44,248 nt of DNA from Clostridiaceae bacterium. GTDB lineage: Bacteria > Bacillota > Clostridia > Peptostreptococcales > T1SED10-28. Both the position numbers and the translations under genes were made by a program. The DNA lies in contig PWEO01000198.1 of NCBI GenBank assembly GCA_003553525.1, forward strand, positions 1 through 44,248, written 5' to 3'. A model generated the notes under the pieces. It did no database searches, was not told the DNA's origin, and saw only the letters and a list, made by a program, of their open reading frames with translations. Shown piece by piece: positions 26,700 through 35,225 of this stretch (position 1 is the first letter of the stretch; every line of letters starts with the position of its first letter).

Positions 26700-27554
26700 A
26701 TGAATATTAACTGGTATCCCGGTCATATGAAAAAGACCAAGGAACTGTTAAAGGAACAATTGAAACTCGTAGACGTGGTGTGGGAACTGTTGGATGCAAG
26801 AATTCCAAGAAGCAGTAAAAATCCCGACATTGACCCGATTATTCACGGAAAACCGAAAATTGTCATTCTCAATAAGAAGGATTTAGCGGATCCCCGGGTA
26901 ACCGAGGATTGGGTTCGCCACTTCAAAGAGCAGGGAATCACGGCAATTCCAATGAATTCCATTGACAGCAGCAGTGCGACCCAGCTATTGAATGAAAGTA
27001 AAAATCTGCTGGCGGAAAAACTGGAAGCTCGCCGGGCGAAGGGTATTCGCCGGGAGGTCATACGGGCTATGATCGTGGGTATTCCCAATGTAGGGAAATC
27101 TTCAATGATCAATAAATATGCAAAAAAGAAAAGTGCAAAAACCGGAAACAAACCGGGCGTGACCAAGGGAAAACAATGGGTTCGGATTCAAAAAGATCTG
27201 GAAATGCTGGATACCCCGGGAATTCTGTGGCCGCGGTTGGATGATAAAAAAGCAGCCCTGAACTTAGCCTTTGTGGGGACCATTAAAGATGAGATTATGG
27301 ACCGGGAAACCCTGGGACTGAGACTTGTGGAGACGCTCCTTGAAAATTATCCGAAGGATCTGTTTAACCGCTATGGGCTGGAGAATATGGATGAAGAAAT
27401 TACCGGCCTGGAGGTATTGGATACCATTGCCAAAAAACGGGGTTGTATGTTTAAGGGGAATGAAGTGGATTATCTTCGAGTGGCCAATGTATTATTAGAT
27501 GAATTTCGAAGCGGTATGATTGCAAAAATTTCCCTGGAAACTCCCGGGAATTAA
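26700..27554 (+). CDS. rbgA: Ribosome biogenesis GTPase RbgA (YlqF)
   Basis: This 284-residue circularly permuted GTPase starts INWYPGHMKKTKELL. It has G4 NKKDL (about residue 58) before G1 GIPNVGKSSMINK (about 124) and G3 DTPG (about 170), the permuted order typical of YlqF/MTG1. It acts late in 50S assembly. Its position after rplS and before rnhB matches Bacillus. Confidence 0.96.
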   Translation: MNINWYPGHMKKTKELLKEQLKLVDVVWELLDARIPRSSKNPDIDPIIHGKPKIVILNKKDLADPRVTEDWVRHFKEQGITAIPMNSIDSSSATQLLNESKNLLAEKLEARRAKGIRREVIRAMIVGIPNVGKSSMINKYAKKKSAKTGNKPGVTKGKQWVRIQKDLEMLDTPGILWPRLDDKKAALNLAFVGTIKDEIMDRETLGLRLVETLLENYPKDLFNRYGLENMDEEITGLEVLDTIAKKRGCMFKGNEVDYLRVANVLLDEFRSGMIAKISLETPGN

Positions 27555-27595
27555 ACCGCTCCGGAAAAATAAATGGTTTTAAGGAGGGGAAAACG

Positions 27596-28231
27596 GTGGA
27601 TTTACTAGGTGCAGAAAAAGCCCTTCATCAGCAGGGATATCAAAGCATTGCATGCATCGATGAAGTGGGAAGAGGTTGTCTTTGTGGCCCGGTAACCGCT
27701 GCGGCGGTGATTTTGCCGAAGGGTTTATTTTTGGAAGGGGTAAATGACTCTAAGAAGCTCTCGCCGAAAAAACGGGAAAAATACTTCGAAGTGATTCAAA
27801 GGGAAGCTCTGGCCATCGGTATCGGAGAAGTATCCCCTGAAGAAATAGACGAAATGAATATCAAAAATGCTACAAAAAAAGCAATGATCCTTGCCATTGA
27901 AAACCTTCGAACCCGCTCAGGGGAAAAAGCAGTCCCGGACTATGTTTTAGTGGACGCGGAAACCTTGGATACCGATATTCCCCAGGAAGGAATCATTCAA
28001 GGGGATAGCAAAGTTCAAGGTATCGCAGCGGCATCGATTATTGCAAAAGTAACCCGGGATAGTCAATTGGTAAAACTCGCAAAGACTTATCCGGAATACG
28101 GTTTGGAAAAACACAAAGGTTACGGAACAAAGGTGCACCGGGAAGCCCTGAAGAATTTCGGGCCCACCCCGATTCACCGAAAAAGCTTCCTTAAGAAGAT
28201 GGTTTTGCCGAAACCGAAAGTTGATGAATAA
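27596..28231 (+). CDS. rnhB: Ribonuclease HII
   Basis: The 211-residue enzyme has the catalytic motif CIDEVGRGCLCGPVTAA with Asp-Glu, NDSKKLSPKKRE, LVDAETLD, and GDSKVQGIAAASIIAKVTRD. It removes ribonucleotides and RNA primers from DNA. The start is GTG 27596, seven bases after an AAGGAGGGG site. The reading frame of yraN begins inside its last codons. Confidence 0.96.
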   Translation: MDLLGAEKALHQQGYQSIACIDEVGRGCLCGPVTAAAVILPKGLFLEGVNDSKKLSPKKREKYFEVIQREALAIGIGEVSPEEIDEMNIKNATKKAMILAIENLRTRSGEKAVPDYVLVDAETLDTDIPQEGIIQGDSKVQGIAAASIIAKVTRDSQLVKLAKTYPEYGLEKHKGYGTKVHREALKNFGPTPIHRKSFLKKMVLPKPKVDE

Positions 28232-28637
28232 TATGGATCCTAAGGATTGGAATCATAGAGAGTTAAATCATAAAGACTTAAATCATAAAGAGTTTGGCAA
28301 TATGGGAGAGCGTCTGGCAGAAGTGTTTTTAATCGATCTGGGTTTTAAAGTTCTTCATAGAAACTACCGCACAAAAATCGGCGAAATTGATCTTGTTTTA
28401 AAAAAGGATAACCTTTTAGTCTTTGTCGAGGTCAAGACCAGAAAAACCAAAAGCTATGGAAGAGGTTTTGAAGCGGTAAACTTCAAAAAGCAGCAAACCC
28501 TTCGTCGCGTGGCGGAGCAGTATATAGCCTACGGCAAGCCGAAACAAAAGTCCAGTATCTCCATGCGTTTCGATGTTATAGATGTTTACATTCAAGGAAA
28601 TAACACTAAAATTAATCATATAGAAAATGCCTTTTAG
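28224..28637 (+). CDS. yraN: YraN/UPF0102 endonuclease-fold protein
   Basis: This UPF0102 protein of about 137 residues has MGERLAEVFLIDLGFKVLHR, then GEIDLVLKKDNLLVFVEVKT, a PD-(D/E)XK-like nuclease core (Glu, Asp, Glu-x-Lys). The function is not established. Possible starts are TTG 28221, ATG 28224 and ATG 28233; none has a good ribosome binding site, so coupling to rnhB (8-base overlap for 28224) is likely. The N-terminus carries three NH(R/K)xL/F repeats (28251-28295) not usual for the family. Confidence 0.88.
   Translation: MNNMDPKDWNHRELNHKDLNHKEFGNMGERLAEVFLIDLGFKVLHRNYRTKIGEIDLVLKKDNLLVFVEVKTRKTKSYGRGFEAVNFKKQQTLRRVAEQYIAYGKPKQKSSISMRFDVIDVYIQGNNTKINHIENAF
28251..28295 (+). repeat. 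Three tandem 15-bp repeats in the 5' end of yraN
   Basis: The units 28251-28265, 28266-28280 and 28281-28295 all begin AATCATA(A/G)AGA and encode NHREL, NHKDL and NHKEF. The in-frame 15-bp periodicity suggests slippage expansion. Confidence 0.85.
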
Positions 28638-28669
28638 CGATGATGTACATACGCTGGAAGGCATTTTTT
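28624..28669. terminator. Bidirectional terminator between yraN and comM
   Basis: AAAATGCCTT (28624-28633) pairs with AAGGCATTTT (28658-28667). An inner AGCG (28636-28639)/CGCT (28652-28655) extends it, and a T run ends at 28669. The A run at the left makes it usable for minus-strand comM, which ends at 28679. Confidence 0.87.
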
Positions 28670-28678
28670 AAAAGTTCT

Positions 28679-30220
28679 TTAGGTGCTTAATAAATTTGTA
28701 TGACGGTATTGCAGGGCTTCAAGGATATGATTTGCCCGGATTTCTGCAGAGTCTTCCAAATCGGCGATGGTGCGGCTTACCTTCAGAACTTTATGGTAAC
28801 CCCTTGCGGTCAATTGAAATTTATCAAAGGCTTCTGCTAATAATTTCTCCCCTTCGGTTGAAAGATCAAATAATCGGTTTTGCAAGTGGTCGGGAAGCAG
28901 ACCGTTTACGTTGAAAGATTGATTTTGATAACGGGTTTTCTGGGTATTTCTGGCCTTCATTACCCGCTCCGCCATGGTCTTGGAGTCAAGGGAAGGGGCT
29001 TTGCTTTTTAAGTCTTCGTATTCTCCCCGGGGAACCTCGAGGATGATATCCACCCGGTCTAATAATGGCCCGGAAATTTTGTGATGATACCGCTGGATAT
29101 CCCGGGAAGAACAGCTGCAGCTTTTAACCGGGTCTCCGTAGTAACCGCAGGGACAGGGGTTCATCGCTGCGGCAAACAGAAAACTTGAAGGATAGGTAAA
29201 GCTCCGGTGGGAACGGGATAGGGTAATTTTGCGGTCCTCCATAGGTTGGCGAAGGATTTCCAAGGCCCCTTTATCGAACTCCGGAAGCTCATCTAGAAAA
29301 AGAATCCCATGATGGGCCAGGGAAATTTCACCGGGCATGGGCACGAGGCCGCCTCCCGACAAGGAGGCCACGGTGCTGCTGCTGTGGGGGCTTCTGAAAG
29401 GGCGGGTCTTTAGCAGTCCTGTTTTGGGATCCAATTTCCCGGAGATACTGTATAGCTTTGTAACTTCCAGGGCCTCATCGTAACTGAGGGGAGGTAAAAT
29501 TGACGGGATTCTTTTCGCCGCCATGGATTTTCCTGATCCCGGAGGGCCGATAAACAGGATATTATGGGAACCGGCGGCGGCAATTTCCACTGCCCGTTTA
29601 AGGGTTTCCTGTCCCTTAAGATCCCTAAAATCCAAAGTATATCTTGAAGAGGCGGAGGGTATGTTTACATCTTTTTCAGAGGGGGGAGGCAGAGGGATTT
29701 CTTCCGGCAGTTCACCACTGTCCAAAAAGGAAAGAAGGCTTCTTAAATCGTTAAAACCCAGAACATCCATATCTCTTACATAGCGGGCTTCTTCCAAATT
29801 CTCCCTGGGGATCAGGGCTCGACGGTAACCGAGTTTTTGCATCTCCAAAAGCATGGGAAGTACCCCTCGAACCCCATTGATTTTTCCGTCCAGGGAAAGT
29901 TCTCCTAGACAAAGGGTTTTTTCGGAATCCAAGGGAGGAATTTGTCCGGAAACCCCAAGGAGCCCAAGGGCGATGGGTAAGTCAAAATGGGTACCGTCTT
30001 TTCTTGTATAGGCGGGAGACAGATTGATGGTAATTCTTTTCAAGGGGAAGTCATAGCCGTTATTTTTCAGTGCGGAACGAACCCGATCCTTGGATTCTTT
30101 TACTGCGGCATTGGGAAGACCGACGATCATTACCGCGGGAAGGCCGGTATCCACGTCCACCTCCACTTTAATAGGGTAGACTTCCAATCCTTCCACGCAA
30201 CAACTTTGAATTTTTTGCAA
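28679..30220 (-). CDS. comM: ComM/YifB-family AAA+ helicase (Mg-chelatase-like)
   Basis: The 513-residue protein has an N-terminal Lon-protease-like domain (GLPAVMIVGLPNAAVKESKD, about 26-45) and an AAA+ core with Walker A GPPGSGKS (225-232). MPGEISLAHHGILFLDELPEF (Walker B) and a Cys cluster CPCGYYGDPVKSCSCS follow, then the Mg-chelatase C-terminal domain. ComM in Vibrio promotes branch migration during natural transformation. DprA, another transformation factor, is encoded close by. The start is TTG at 30218-30220 after an AAGGAGGG site. Transcribed against its neighbours. Confidence 0.93.
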   Translation of the reverse strand: MQKIQSCCVEGLEVYPIKVEVDVDTGLPAVMIVGLPNAAVKESKDRVRSALKNNGYDFPLKRITINLSPAYTRKDGTHFDLPIALGLLGVSGQIPPLDSEKTLCLGELSLDGKINGVRGVLPMLLEMQKLGYRRALIPRENLEEARYVRDMDVLGFNDLRSLLSFLDSGELPEEIPLPPPSEKDVNIPSASSRYTLDFRDLKGQETLKRAVEIAAAGSHNILFIGPPGSGKSMAAKRIPSILPPLSYDEALEVTKLYSISGKLDPKTGLLKTRPFRSPHSSSTVASLSGGGLVPMPGEISLAHHGILFLDELPEFDKGALEILRQPMEDRKITLSRSHRSFTYPSSFLFAAAMNPCPCGYYGDPVKSCSCSSRDIQRYHHKISGPLLDRVDIILEVPRGEYEDLKSKAPSLDSKTMAERVMKARNTQKTRYQNQSFNVNGLLPDHLQNRLFDLSTEGEKLLAEAFDKFQLTARGYHKVLKVSRTIADLEDSAEIRANHILEALQYRHTNLLST

Positions 30221-30362
30221 GAAAAATCCCTCCTTAGATAATAATAATTTATTAAATTCTATATTCGCCGCCGGGGGATAAATACCCTTTTTATTAAGAG
30301 AAAAAAAAGCACACAGAGGATAAATATACGGTGTTTCATTAAAAGGATTAGGGGTAAATAAA

Positions 30363-30384
30363 GAAAGTTCTCAGGAAAACTTTC
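30363..30384. repeat. Dyad upstream of the aminomutase promoter
   Basis: GAAAGTT (30363-30369) and AACTTTC (30378-30384) form a perfect 7-bp inverted repeat around CTCAGGAA. It ends 15 bases before the -35 hexamer, a typical activator or repressor site position. The regulator is unknown; the similarity to a CodY box is weak. Confidence 0.5.
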
Positions 30385-30399
30385 ATTTAAGTCCCTTGT

Positions 30400-30428
30400 T
30401 TGACATAATTTCAAGGGTATGCTAACAT
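30400..30428 (+). promoter_or_regulatory. Sigma-A promoter for the aminomutase gene
   Basis: TTGACA (30400-30405), a 17-base spacer ending TGC (extended TGn) and TAACAT (30423-30428). The predicted start near 30435 gives a leader of about 205 bases, unusually long for this window. Confidence 0.78.
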
Positions 30429-30511
30429 ATATTTTTATAAGAGCTTTCTGCCCTTACCATGCTTTTCGTAATTTTCTGCAGAGGTTAAACCCCACTTAGT
30501 TATTTGCAAGA

Positions 30512-30533
30512 AATTTTGCCCTCATGCAAAATT
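30512..30533 (+). repeat. Hairpin in the long aminomutase leader
   Basis: AATTTTGC (30512-30519) and GCAAAATT (30526-30533) are perfectly complementary with a 6-base loop CCTCAT. TTTGC at 30503-30507 is an alternative partner for the GCAAA of the 3' arm, so two exclusive folds are possible. No known riboswitch core was recognised. Confidence 0.55.
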
Positions 30534-30641
30534 CAAACTATTTCAGAGATTTTTTGAAAAATAGAAAAGTCGGAAAAAAAATTCTGTAGAGGATTTACGT
30601 ATAGATGAATATTTAGTGAGACTAATAAAGGAGGAGTTCAA

Positions 30642-31916
30642 TTGGATTGCAACAATAACTCAAAAAGTAGAGAAATATCTTTAAAAAGAGCAGAGGAACT
30701 TCATTCAAGAATTGAAGACTATTTAAAAGTAAAGGATCAGATTACTAAAGGGACATCAGAAAAACAACTAATCAGTGCCAAAGCGAAAAAAAATAAATTG
30801 TTGAAAATGTTTGACGCCACGGAAGAGGACTGGAACAGTTGGAAGTGGCAGTTGAAGAATCGAATCTCCGATGTGGATGTACTAAAGGAGATTATTTATT
30901 TAAGCGATCAGGAAGTTGAGGATATCCGAAATGTGGGGAAACAGTTTCGGTGGTCCATATCTCCATACTACGCCAGTCTAATCGATGATGACAACAAGTA
31001 TTGTCCGATTAAGCTGATGTCCATTCCTACGGGAATAGAGATTGAAGACCTGGAAGGGGATTCTGACCCTATGGGTGAAGAATTTACAAACCCTGCAGGA
31101 TCCATTACCCGAAGATACCCTGACCGATTGATTATCAACGTGACCAACGAATGCGCCATGTATTGCCGGCACTGCCAAAGAAGACGAAATATCGGCGGAG
31201 TTGACCAACACCAACCAAGAGAAGTACTTCAGGAATCCATTGACTATATCCGGGATAATCCTGAAATCCGTGATGTGTTGATCACCGGAGGAGATCCCCT
31301 GACTTTATCCAACAGTATGCTTGACTGGCTGTTAAAAGAAGTCACCAGCATTGAGACCGTAGATTACGTGCGTTTAGGCAGCCGCACCCTGGTGACTATG
31401 CCTCAAAGGGTGGACGAGGAGTTCTTAGCCATGGTGGAGAAGTACTCCCCCGTATTTATCAACACCCACTTTAATCACCCTCAGGAAATTACACCGGAGA
31501 CCATTGAAGCATGCCATAAACTGGCAAAAGCCGGAGTGCCTATGGGAAATCAGGCGGTGCTGTTAAATGGTATCAACAACGATAAATTTGTAATGCGTTT
31601 AATGAATCATGAACTGCTAAAGAGCAAGGTAAGACCCTACTATATTTTCCATGCGAAGCATGTCATCGGGACCACCCATTTTAATACTTCCATTGATGAC
31701 GGCATTGAAATTATGGAGTATCTTCGAGGCTATACCTCGGGCATGGCCATTCCGACCTATATTGTCAATGCCCCGAAGGGACAGGGAAAAACTCCGATTC
31801 TTCCCCAGTATATGCTCTCTAGAGGGAAAGACTTTGTTAAGATTCGTACCTGGGAAGGAAATGTCGTGGATTATCCTAATCATGAAACCCGACCGATTGA
31901 AAGTTATTTTGAGTAA
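30642..31916 (+). CDS. eam: Glutamate 2,3-aminomutase (KamA-family radical SAM/PLP enzyme)
   Basis: The 424-residue radical-SAM enzyme has the cluster motif CAMYCRHC (Cys171, Cys175, Cys178) and PLP lysine Lys383 in NAPKGQGKTP. Lysine 2,3-aminomutase binds the substrate amino group through two Asp residues 37 apart (Asp293 and Asp330 in the Clostridium subterminale enzyme). Here the aligned positions are Lys339 (HAKHV) and Asn376 (VNAP), the glutamate 2,3-aminomutase pair. The predicted product is beta-glutamate, a compatible solute in some prokaryotes. No ablB acetyltransferase is adjacent, which also argues against N-acetyl-beta-lysine synthesis. The start is TTG 30642 after AAAGGAGGAG. Many pipelines would name it ablA/kamA. 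Confidence 0.85.
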   Translation: MDCNNNSKSREISLKRAEELHSRIEDYLKVKDQITKGTSEKQLISAKAKKNKLLKMFDATEEDWNSWKWQLKNRISDVDVLKEIIYLSDQEVEDIRNVGKQFRWSISPYYASLIDDDNKYCPIKLMSIPTGIEIEDLEGDSDPMGEEFTNPAGSITRRYPDRLIINVTNECAMYCRHCQRRRNIGGVDQHQPREVLQESIDYIRDNPEIRDVLITGGDPLTLSNSMLDWLLKEVTSIETVDYVRLGSRTLVTMPQRVDEEFLAMVEKYSPVFINTHFNHPQEITPETIEACHKLAKAGVPMGNQAVLLNGINNDKFVMRLMNHELLKSKVRPYYIFHAKHVIGTTHFNTSIDDGIEIMEYLRGYTSGMAIPTYIVNAPKGQGKTPILPQYMLSRGKDFVKIRTWEGNVVDYPNHETRPIESYFE

Positions 31917-31929
31917 ATCTTCGAAAGTG

Positions 31930-31951
31930 GACCCTGAAAAAGGGTCTTTTT
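31930..31951 (+). terminator. Terminator of the aminomutase gene
   Basis: GACCCT (31930-31935) and AGGGTC (31941-31946) form a 6-bp GC-rich stem with loop GAAAA, followed by TTTTT. Confidence 0.8.
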
Positions 31952-32018
31952 CTTTGTTTCCGTTTAGGAGAACATCTGATTGGGTATAGGGTGAAAAAAT
32001 CGATGGGAGGATAATCGC

Positions 32019-33107
32019 TTGGAAAAACGGGAGGTATATATTTGGCTCAGCAGTATTCAAGGGGTAAGTTACGGGGCTATAAACAAGCTTGAAAAATATT
32101 TCGGTGATATCGAAGGGGTTTGGGGAGCCGAGGGAAGGAAGATTTACGATGCCCTGGGAAAACGAAGCAAGTCCGCTGTAAAAATTGTGAACCTTCGAAC
32201 AAAAGAGTACTGGCAAAAGACGAAGGATAAACTTTCGGCCCTGGAAGTATCCACCGTTACCATTGCAGATCGGGAGTATCCGGAAAAACTTAAAAAAATC
32301 TATGATCCCCCTTACGTGCTGTTTTATCAGGGGGATCTTCCGGGAAATCGCCCGACCATCGGTATGGTCGGCGCCCGGAATGCCACTCCCTACGGCAAAT
32401 GGGCGGCGAAAAAATTTGCAAAAGAGCTTGCGGATCGAGGTATCGGAGTTATCAGCGGTCTCGCATTAGGGATTGATACGGAAAGTCATAAGGGCGCCGT
32501 GGAGAATCATGGATACACCGTAGGAGTCCTTGGTTCCGGTTTGGATGTACCCTATCCCCCGACTAACTACCAGCTGATGGAAAAAATCCGGGAACAGGGC
32601 TGTATTCTCAGTGAGTTTTATCTGGGAGAAGAGCCCCTTAAACACCATTTCCCTCAACGAAACCGCATCATCAGCGGACTATCCGACGGCGTTTTAGTTA
32701 TTGAAGCGGGAGAAAAAAGCGGCTCTCTTATTACGGTGGAGTATGGGCTGGAACAGGGAAAGGATATATTCGCCCTGCCGGGAAATATTAACTGTGAAAA
32801 GAGCCGGGGAACCAACCGATTGATTCGGGACGGGGCAAAAATAATAATTGAGGTGGAAGATATCCTCGCAGAGCTGCCCGGGGCTATGGATCTTCCCAGT
32901 AAAGCCCTGGAAGATAATATTCTTAAGGACCTAAGTGATTCCGAAGCCCTGGTTTACCGCGCCTTAGCAAGAAGGCCTATGGATCTGGATACCCTTTATT
33001 ACCAGACCGGAATCGACATTCGGTCCCTAAATATTCTCGTAACTTCCTTGGAATTAAAGGGTTATATTACCCGGATGGCGGGAAAATCATTTACAGTGAA
33101 TCGATAA
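32019..33107 (+). CDS. dprA: DNA-processing protein DprA
   Basis: This 362-residue DprA has an N-terminal helical/HhH region (about 1-70), then a Rossmann-like core with MVGARNATPYGKWAAKKFA, VISGLALGIDTESHKGAV, GSGLDVPYPP, FPQRNRIISGLSDG and EAGEKSGSLITVEYGLEQG. A C-terminal winged-helix domain (about 300-362) follows. It loads RecA on incoming single-stranded DNA during transformation. The start is TTG 32019, 8 bases after GGGAGG. topA follows, as in Bacillus. Confidence 0.97.
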   Translation: MEKREVYIWLSSIQGVSYGAINKLEKYFGDIEGVWGAEGRKIYDALGKRSKSAVKIVNLRTKEYWQKTKDKLSALEVSTVTIADREYPEKLKKIYDPPYVLFYQGDLPGNRPTIGMVGARNATPYGKWAAKKFAKELADRGIGVISGLALGIDTESHKGAVENHGYTVGVLGSGLDVPYPPTNYQLMEKIREQGCILSEFYLGEEPLKHHFPQRNRIISGLSDGVLVIEAGEKSGSLITVEYGLEQGKDIFALPGNINCEKSRGTNRLIRDGAKIIIEVEDILAELPGAMDLPSKALEDNILKDLSDSEALVYRALARRPMDLDTLYYQTGIDIRSLNILVTSLELKGYITRMAGKSFTVNR

Positions 33108-33152
33108 ATTGATATAATGTTAAAATTGAGACAGACAGTGGAGGTGTTTGAA

Positions 33153-35225
33153 TTGGCAAAATCCCTAGTGATAGTGGAGTCACCCGCCAAGGCAAAAACG
33201 ATTAAGAAATTTTTAGGAAGAAACTACACCATCGAAGCATCGGTAGGTCATGTAATAGATCTGCCGAAAAGCAAACTCGGTGTAAACATAGAAGAAGACT
33301 TTGAGCCGGAATATATTACGATTCGGGGAAAAGGTCCTGTGTTAAAGGAACTGAGAAAACAGGCAAAGAAAGCGTCAAAAATCTTTCTTGCCACTGACCC
33401 TGATAGAGAAGGAGAGGCAATCTCCTGGCATTTAGCAAGGGCCCTTTCAAAAGAGCAGAGTAATATTAAACGAATTGAGTTCAATGAAATTACAAAGGCG
33501 GCTGTACAAAAAGCGATCAAAGAGCCCAGGGAAATCGATGAAGATTTGGTCAATGCTCAACAGGCAAGAAGAGTTCTGGACCGATTGGTAGGATATAAAA
33601 TCAGTCCCCTTCTATGGCAAAAGATTCGTAAGGGCCTTAGTGCAGGACGGGTGCAGTCTGTTGCGTCAAAAATGATTAAAGAGCGGGAAGAGGAAATCAA
33701 AGCCTTTAAGCCCGAGGAGTACTGGTCTATAGAAGGGGAATTTCAAAATGAAGAGAAAAAGAGTTTTCCCGCAAAATACTTTAAAGATCCCAAGGGCAAT
33801 AAAGAGCTGAAAAATGAAGAAGAGGTACAAGAAGTACTAAAGGCTGTGGAAAAGGAAAGCTTTTTAGTCAAAAGTGTAAAGAAGGGGCAAAAGAAAAGAA
33901 GTCCCCAAAAACCCTTTACCACCAGTTCTCTTCAGCAGGAAGCTTCAAATAAAATGAATTTTTCTACGAAAAAAACCATGTCATTAGCACAACAGCTATA
34001 TGAAGGGATTGATGTCAAAGGCCACGGAACCGTGGGACTTGTTACTTATATCCGTACGGACTCCACTCGTATTTCCGCAGAGGCGCGGCAAAGTATGGGG
34101 GAGTTTGTTAAGCAGGAATATGGAGACAAGTATTTGGAGAAAGGCAAAACAAAGGATAAACCCTTAAAAAAAGGGGCCCAGGATGCCCATGAAGCCATTC
34201 GGCCCACCGTTGTTACATTAACCCCGGCTATGGTAAAGCCCTCCTTAAAGAGAGACCAATACCGATTGTATAAAATGATTTGGGAAAGGGCAGTGGCAAG
34301 CTTAATGGCTAAGGCTGTGTTTGATACCATCGCTGTGGAACTGGAAGCCAAGGGGTATATTTTTAAAGGCAGCGGATCGATACTTAATTTTGACGGATTT
34401 ATGAAAGTCTATTCCTTTTCCGGTACTTCCGAGGATACTTTCCTTCCTTTATTGGAAGAAGGGGAAAAGGTGCAATTACTTAAATTGGATCCGAAGCAAC
34501 ACTTTACTCAACCGCCGGCAAGATTTACGGAAGCCACCTTGGTAAAAACCATGGAAGAATTAGGCATCGGAAGACCCAGTACTTATTCTCCCACGATTTC
34601 TACGATCCTTGCCAGAGGATATGTGGAAAAGGACGGAAGGTATTTAGTTCCCACGGAACTGGGAGTTCTGGTGACCGAAACCCTGGACGAATTTTTCTCC
34701 GACATCATTGATGTCAACTTTACCGCGGAAATGGAAAGCAAGCTGGATAAAGTGGAAGAAGGGGATGTTCAGTGGAAATCCATCATTCGTGATTTTTATG
34801 CCTCTTTCGAGAAAATGATGAAAGATGCGGAAGAGCACATGGAAGAGATTGAAGTGGTGGAAAAAAGTGGCGAGATCTGTGAAAAATGCGGCGGAGAAAT
34901 GCTGATAAAATACGGCCGTTACGGTAAATTTATGGCCTGTGAAAAATATCCCGATTGTAAAAATACGAAACCCATTGTGGATAAAATAGGGGTAACCTGT
35001 CCGAAGTGTAAAGAGGGAGACGTAATTAAAAGAAAGTCGAAGAAAGGGAGACTCTTTTACGGTTGTGACCGCTATCCCGAGTGCGACTTTATCTCCTGGA
35101 ATCCTCCGGCAAAGGATCCCTGTCCGAAATGCGGAGAAATAATGGTGCAAAAGAAGACGAAAAAGGAAGAACGTATTGAATGCACCAATAAAGAATGCAA
35201 ACATAAAATTGTAGTGTCGGAATAA
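33153..35225 (+). CDS. topA: DNA topoisomerase I
   Basis: The 690-residue type IA topoisomerase starts MAKSLVIVESPAKAKTIKKF (TOPRIM), with the acidic DPDREGEAISWH motif. The active-site Tyr299 lies in TYIRTDSTRIS. Three C-terminal zinc ribbons (from about residue 580) carry CEKCGG..CEKYPDC, CPKCKEG..CDRYPEC and CPKCGE..CTNKEC. It relaxes negative supercoils. An upstream frame extension exists, but TTG 33153 has a GTGGAGGTG site eight bases before it and gives the canonical N-terminus. Confidence 0.97.
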   Translation: MAKSLVIVESPAKAKTIKKFLGRNYTIEASVGHVIDLPKSKLGVNIEEDFEPEYITIRGKGPVLKELRKQAKKASKIFLATDPDREGEAISWHLARALSKEQSNIKRIEFNEITKAAVQKAIKEPREIDEDLVNAQQARRVLDRLVGYKISPLLWQKIRKGLSAGRVQSVASKMIKEREEEIKAFKPEEYWSIEGEFQNEEKKSFPAKYFKDPKGNKELKNEEEVQEVLKAVEKESFLVKSVKKGQKKRSPQKPFTTSSLQQEASNKMNFSTKKTMSLAQQLYEGIDVKGHGTVGLVTYIRTDSTRISAEARQSMGEFVKQEYGDKYLEKGKTKDKPLKKGAQDAHEAIRPTVVTLTPAMVKPSLKRDQYRLYKMIWERAVASLMAKAVFDTIAVELEAKGYIFKGSGSILNFDGFMKVYSFSGTSEDTFLPLLEEGEKVQLLKLDPKQHFTQPPARFTEATLVKTMEELGIGRPSTYSPTISTILARGYVEKDGRYLVPTELGVLVTETLDEFFSDIIDVNFTAEMESKLDKVEEGDVQWKSIIRDFYASFEKMMKDAEEHMEEIEVVEKSGEICEKCGGEMLIKYGRYGKFMACEKYPDCKNTKPIVDKIGVTCPKCKEGDVIKRKSKKGRLFYGCDRYPECDFISWNPPAKDPCPKCGEIMVQKKTKKEERIECTNKECKHKIVVSE

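Larger units (their letters stand above)
30221..30641. other. Divergent intergenic region between comM and the aminomutase gene
   Basis: This 421-base AT-rich spacer contains no credible gene. It holds the comM ribosome binding site (30227-30234), a dyad (30363-30384), a sigma-A promoter (30400-30428), and a leader of about 205 bases with a strong hairpin (30512-30533). The AAAGGAGGAG site is at 30627-30636. No clear comM promoter was found. Confidence 0.7.

Noticed and set aside
30429-30641. Lysine riboswitch before the aminomutase gene
   Set aside because: None of the conserved L-box core elements I can recall (AGAGG..GC and the multi-helix junction) are visible, and the enzyme appears glutamate-specific.
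31617-32216. Minus-strand open frame of 199 codons across the aminomutase-dprA junction
   Set aside because: It covers the terminator and parts of two well-supported genes, and has no initiation signal.
33117-33152. Upstream extension of topA
   Set aside because: It contains the ribosome binding site; the TTG at 33153 gives the canonical MAKSLVIVESPAKAKT start.
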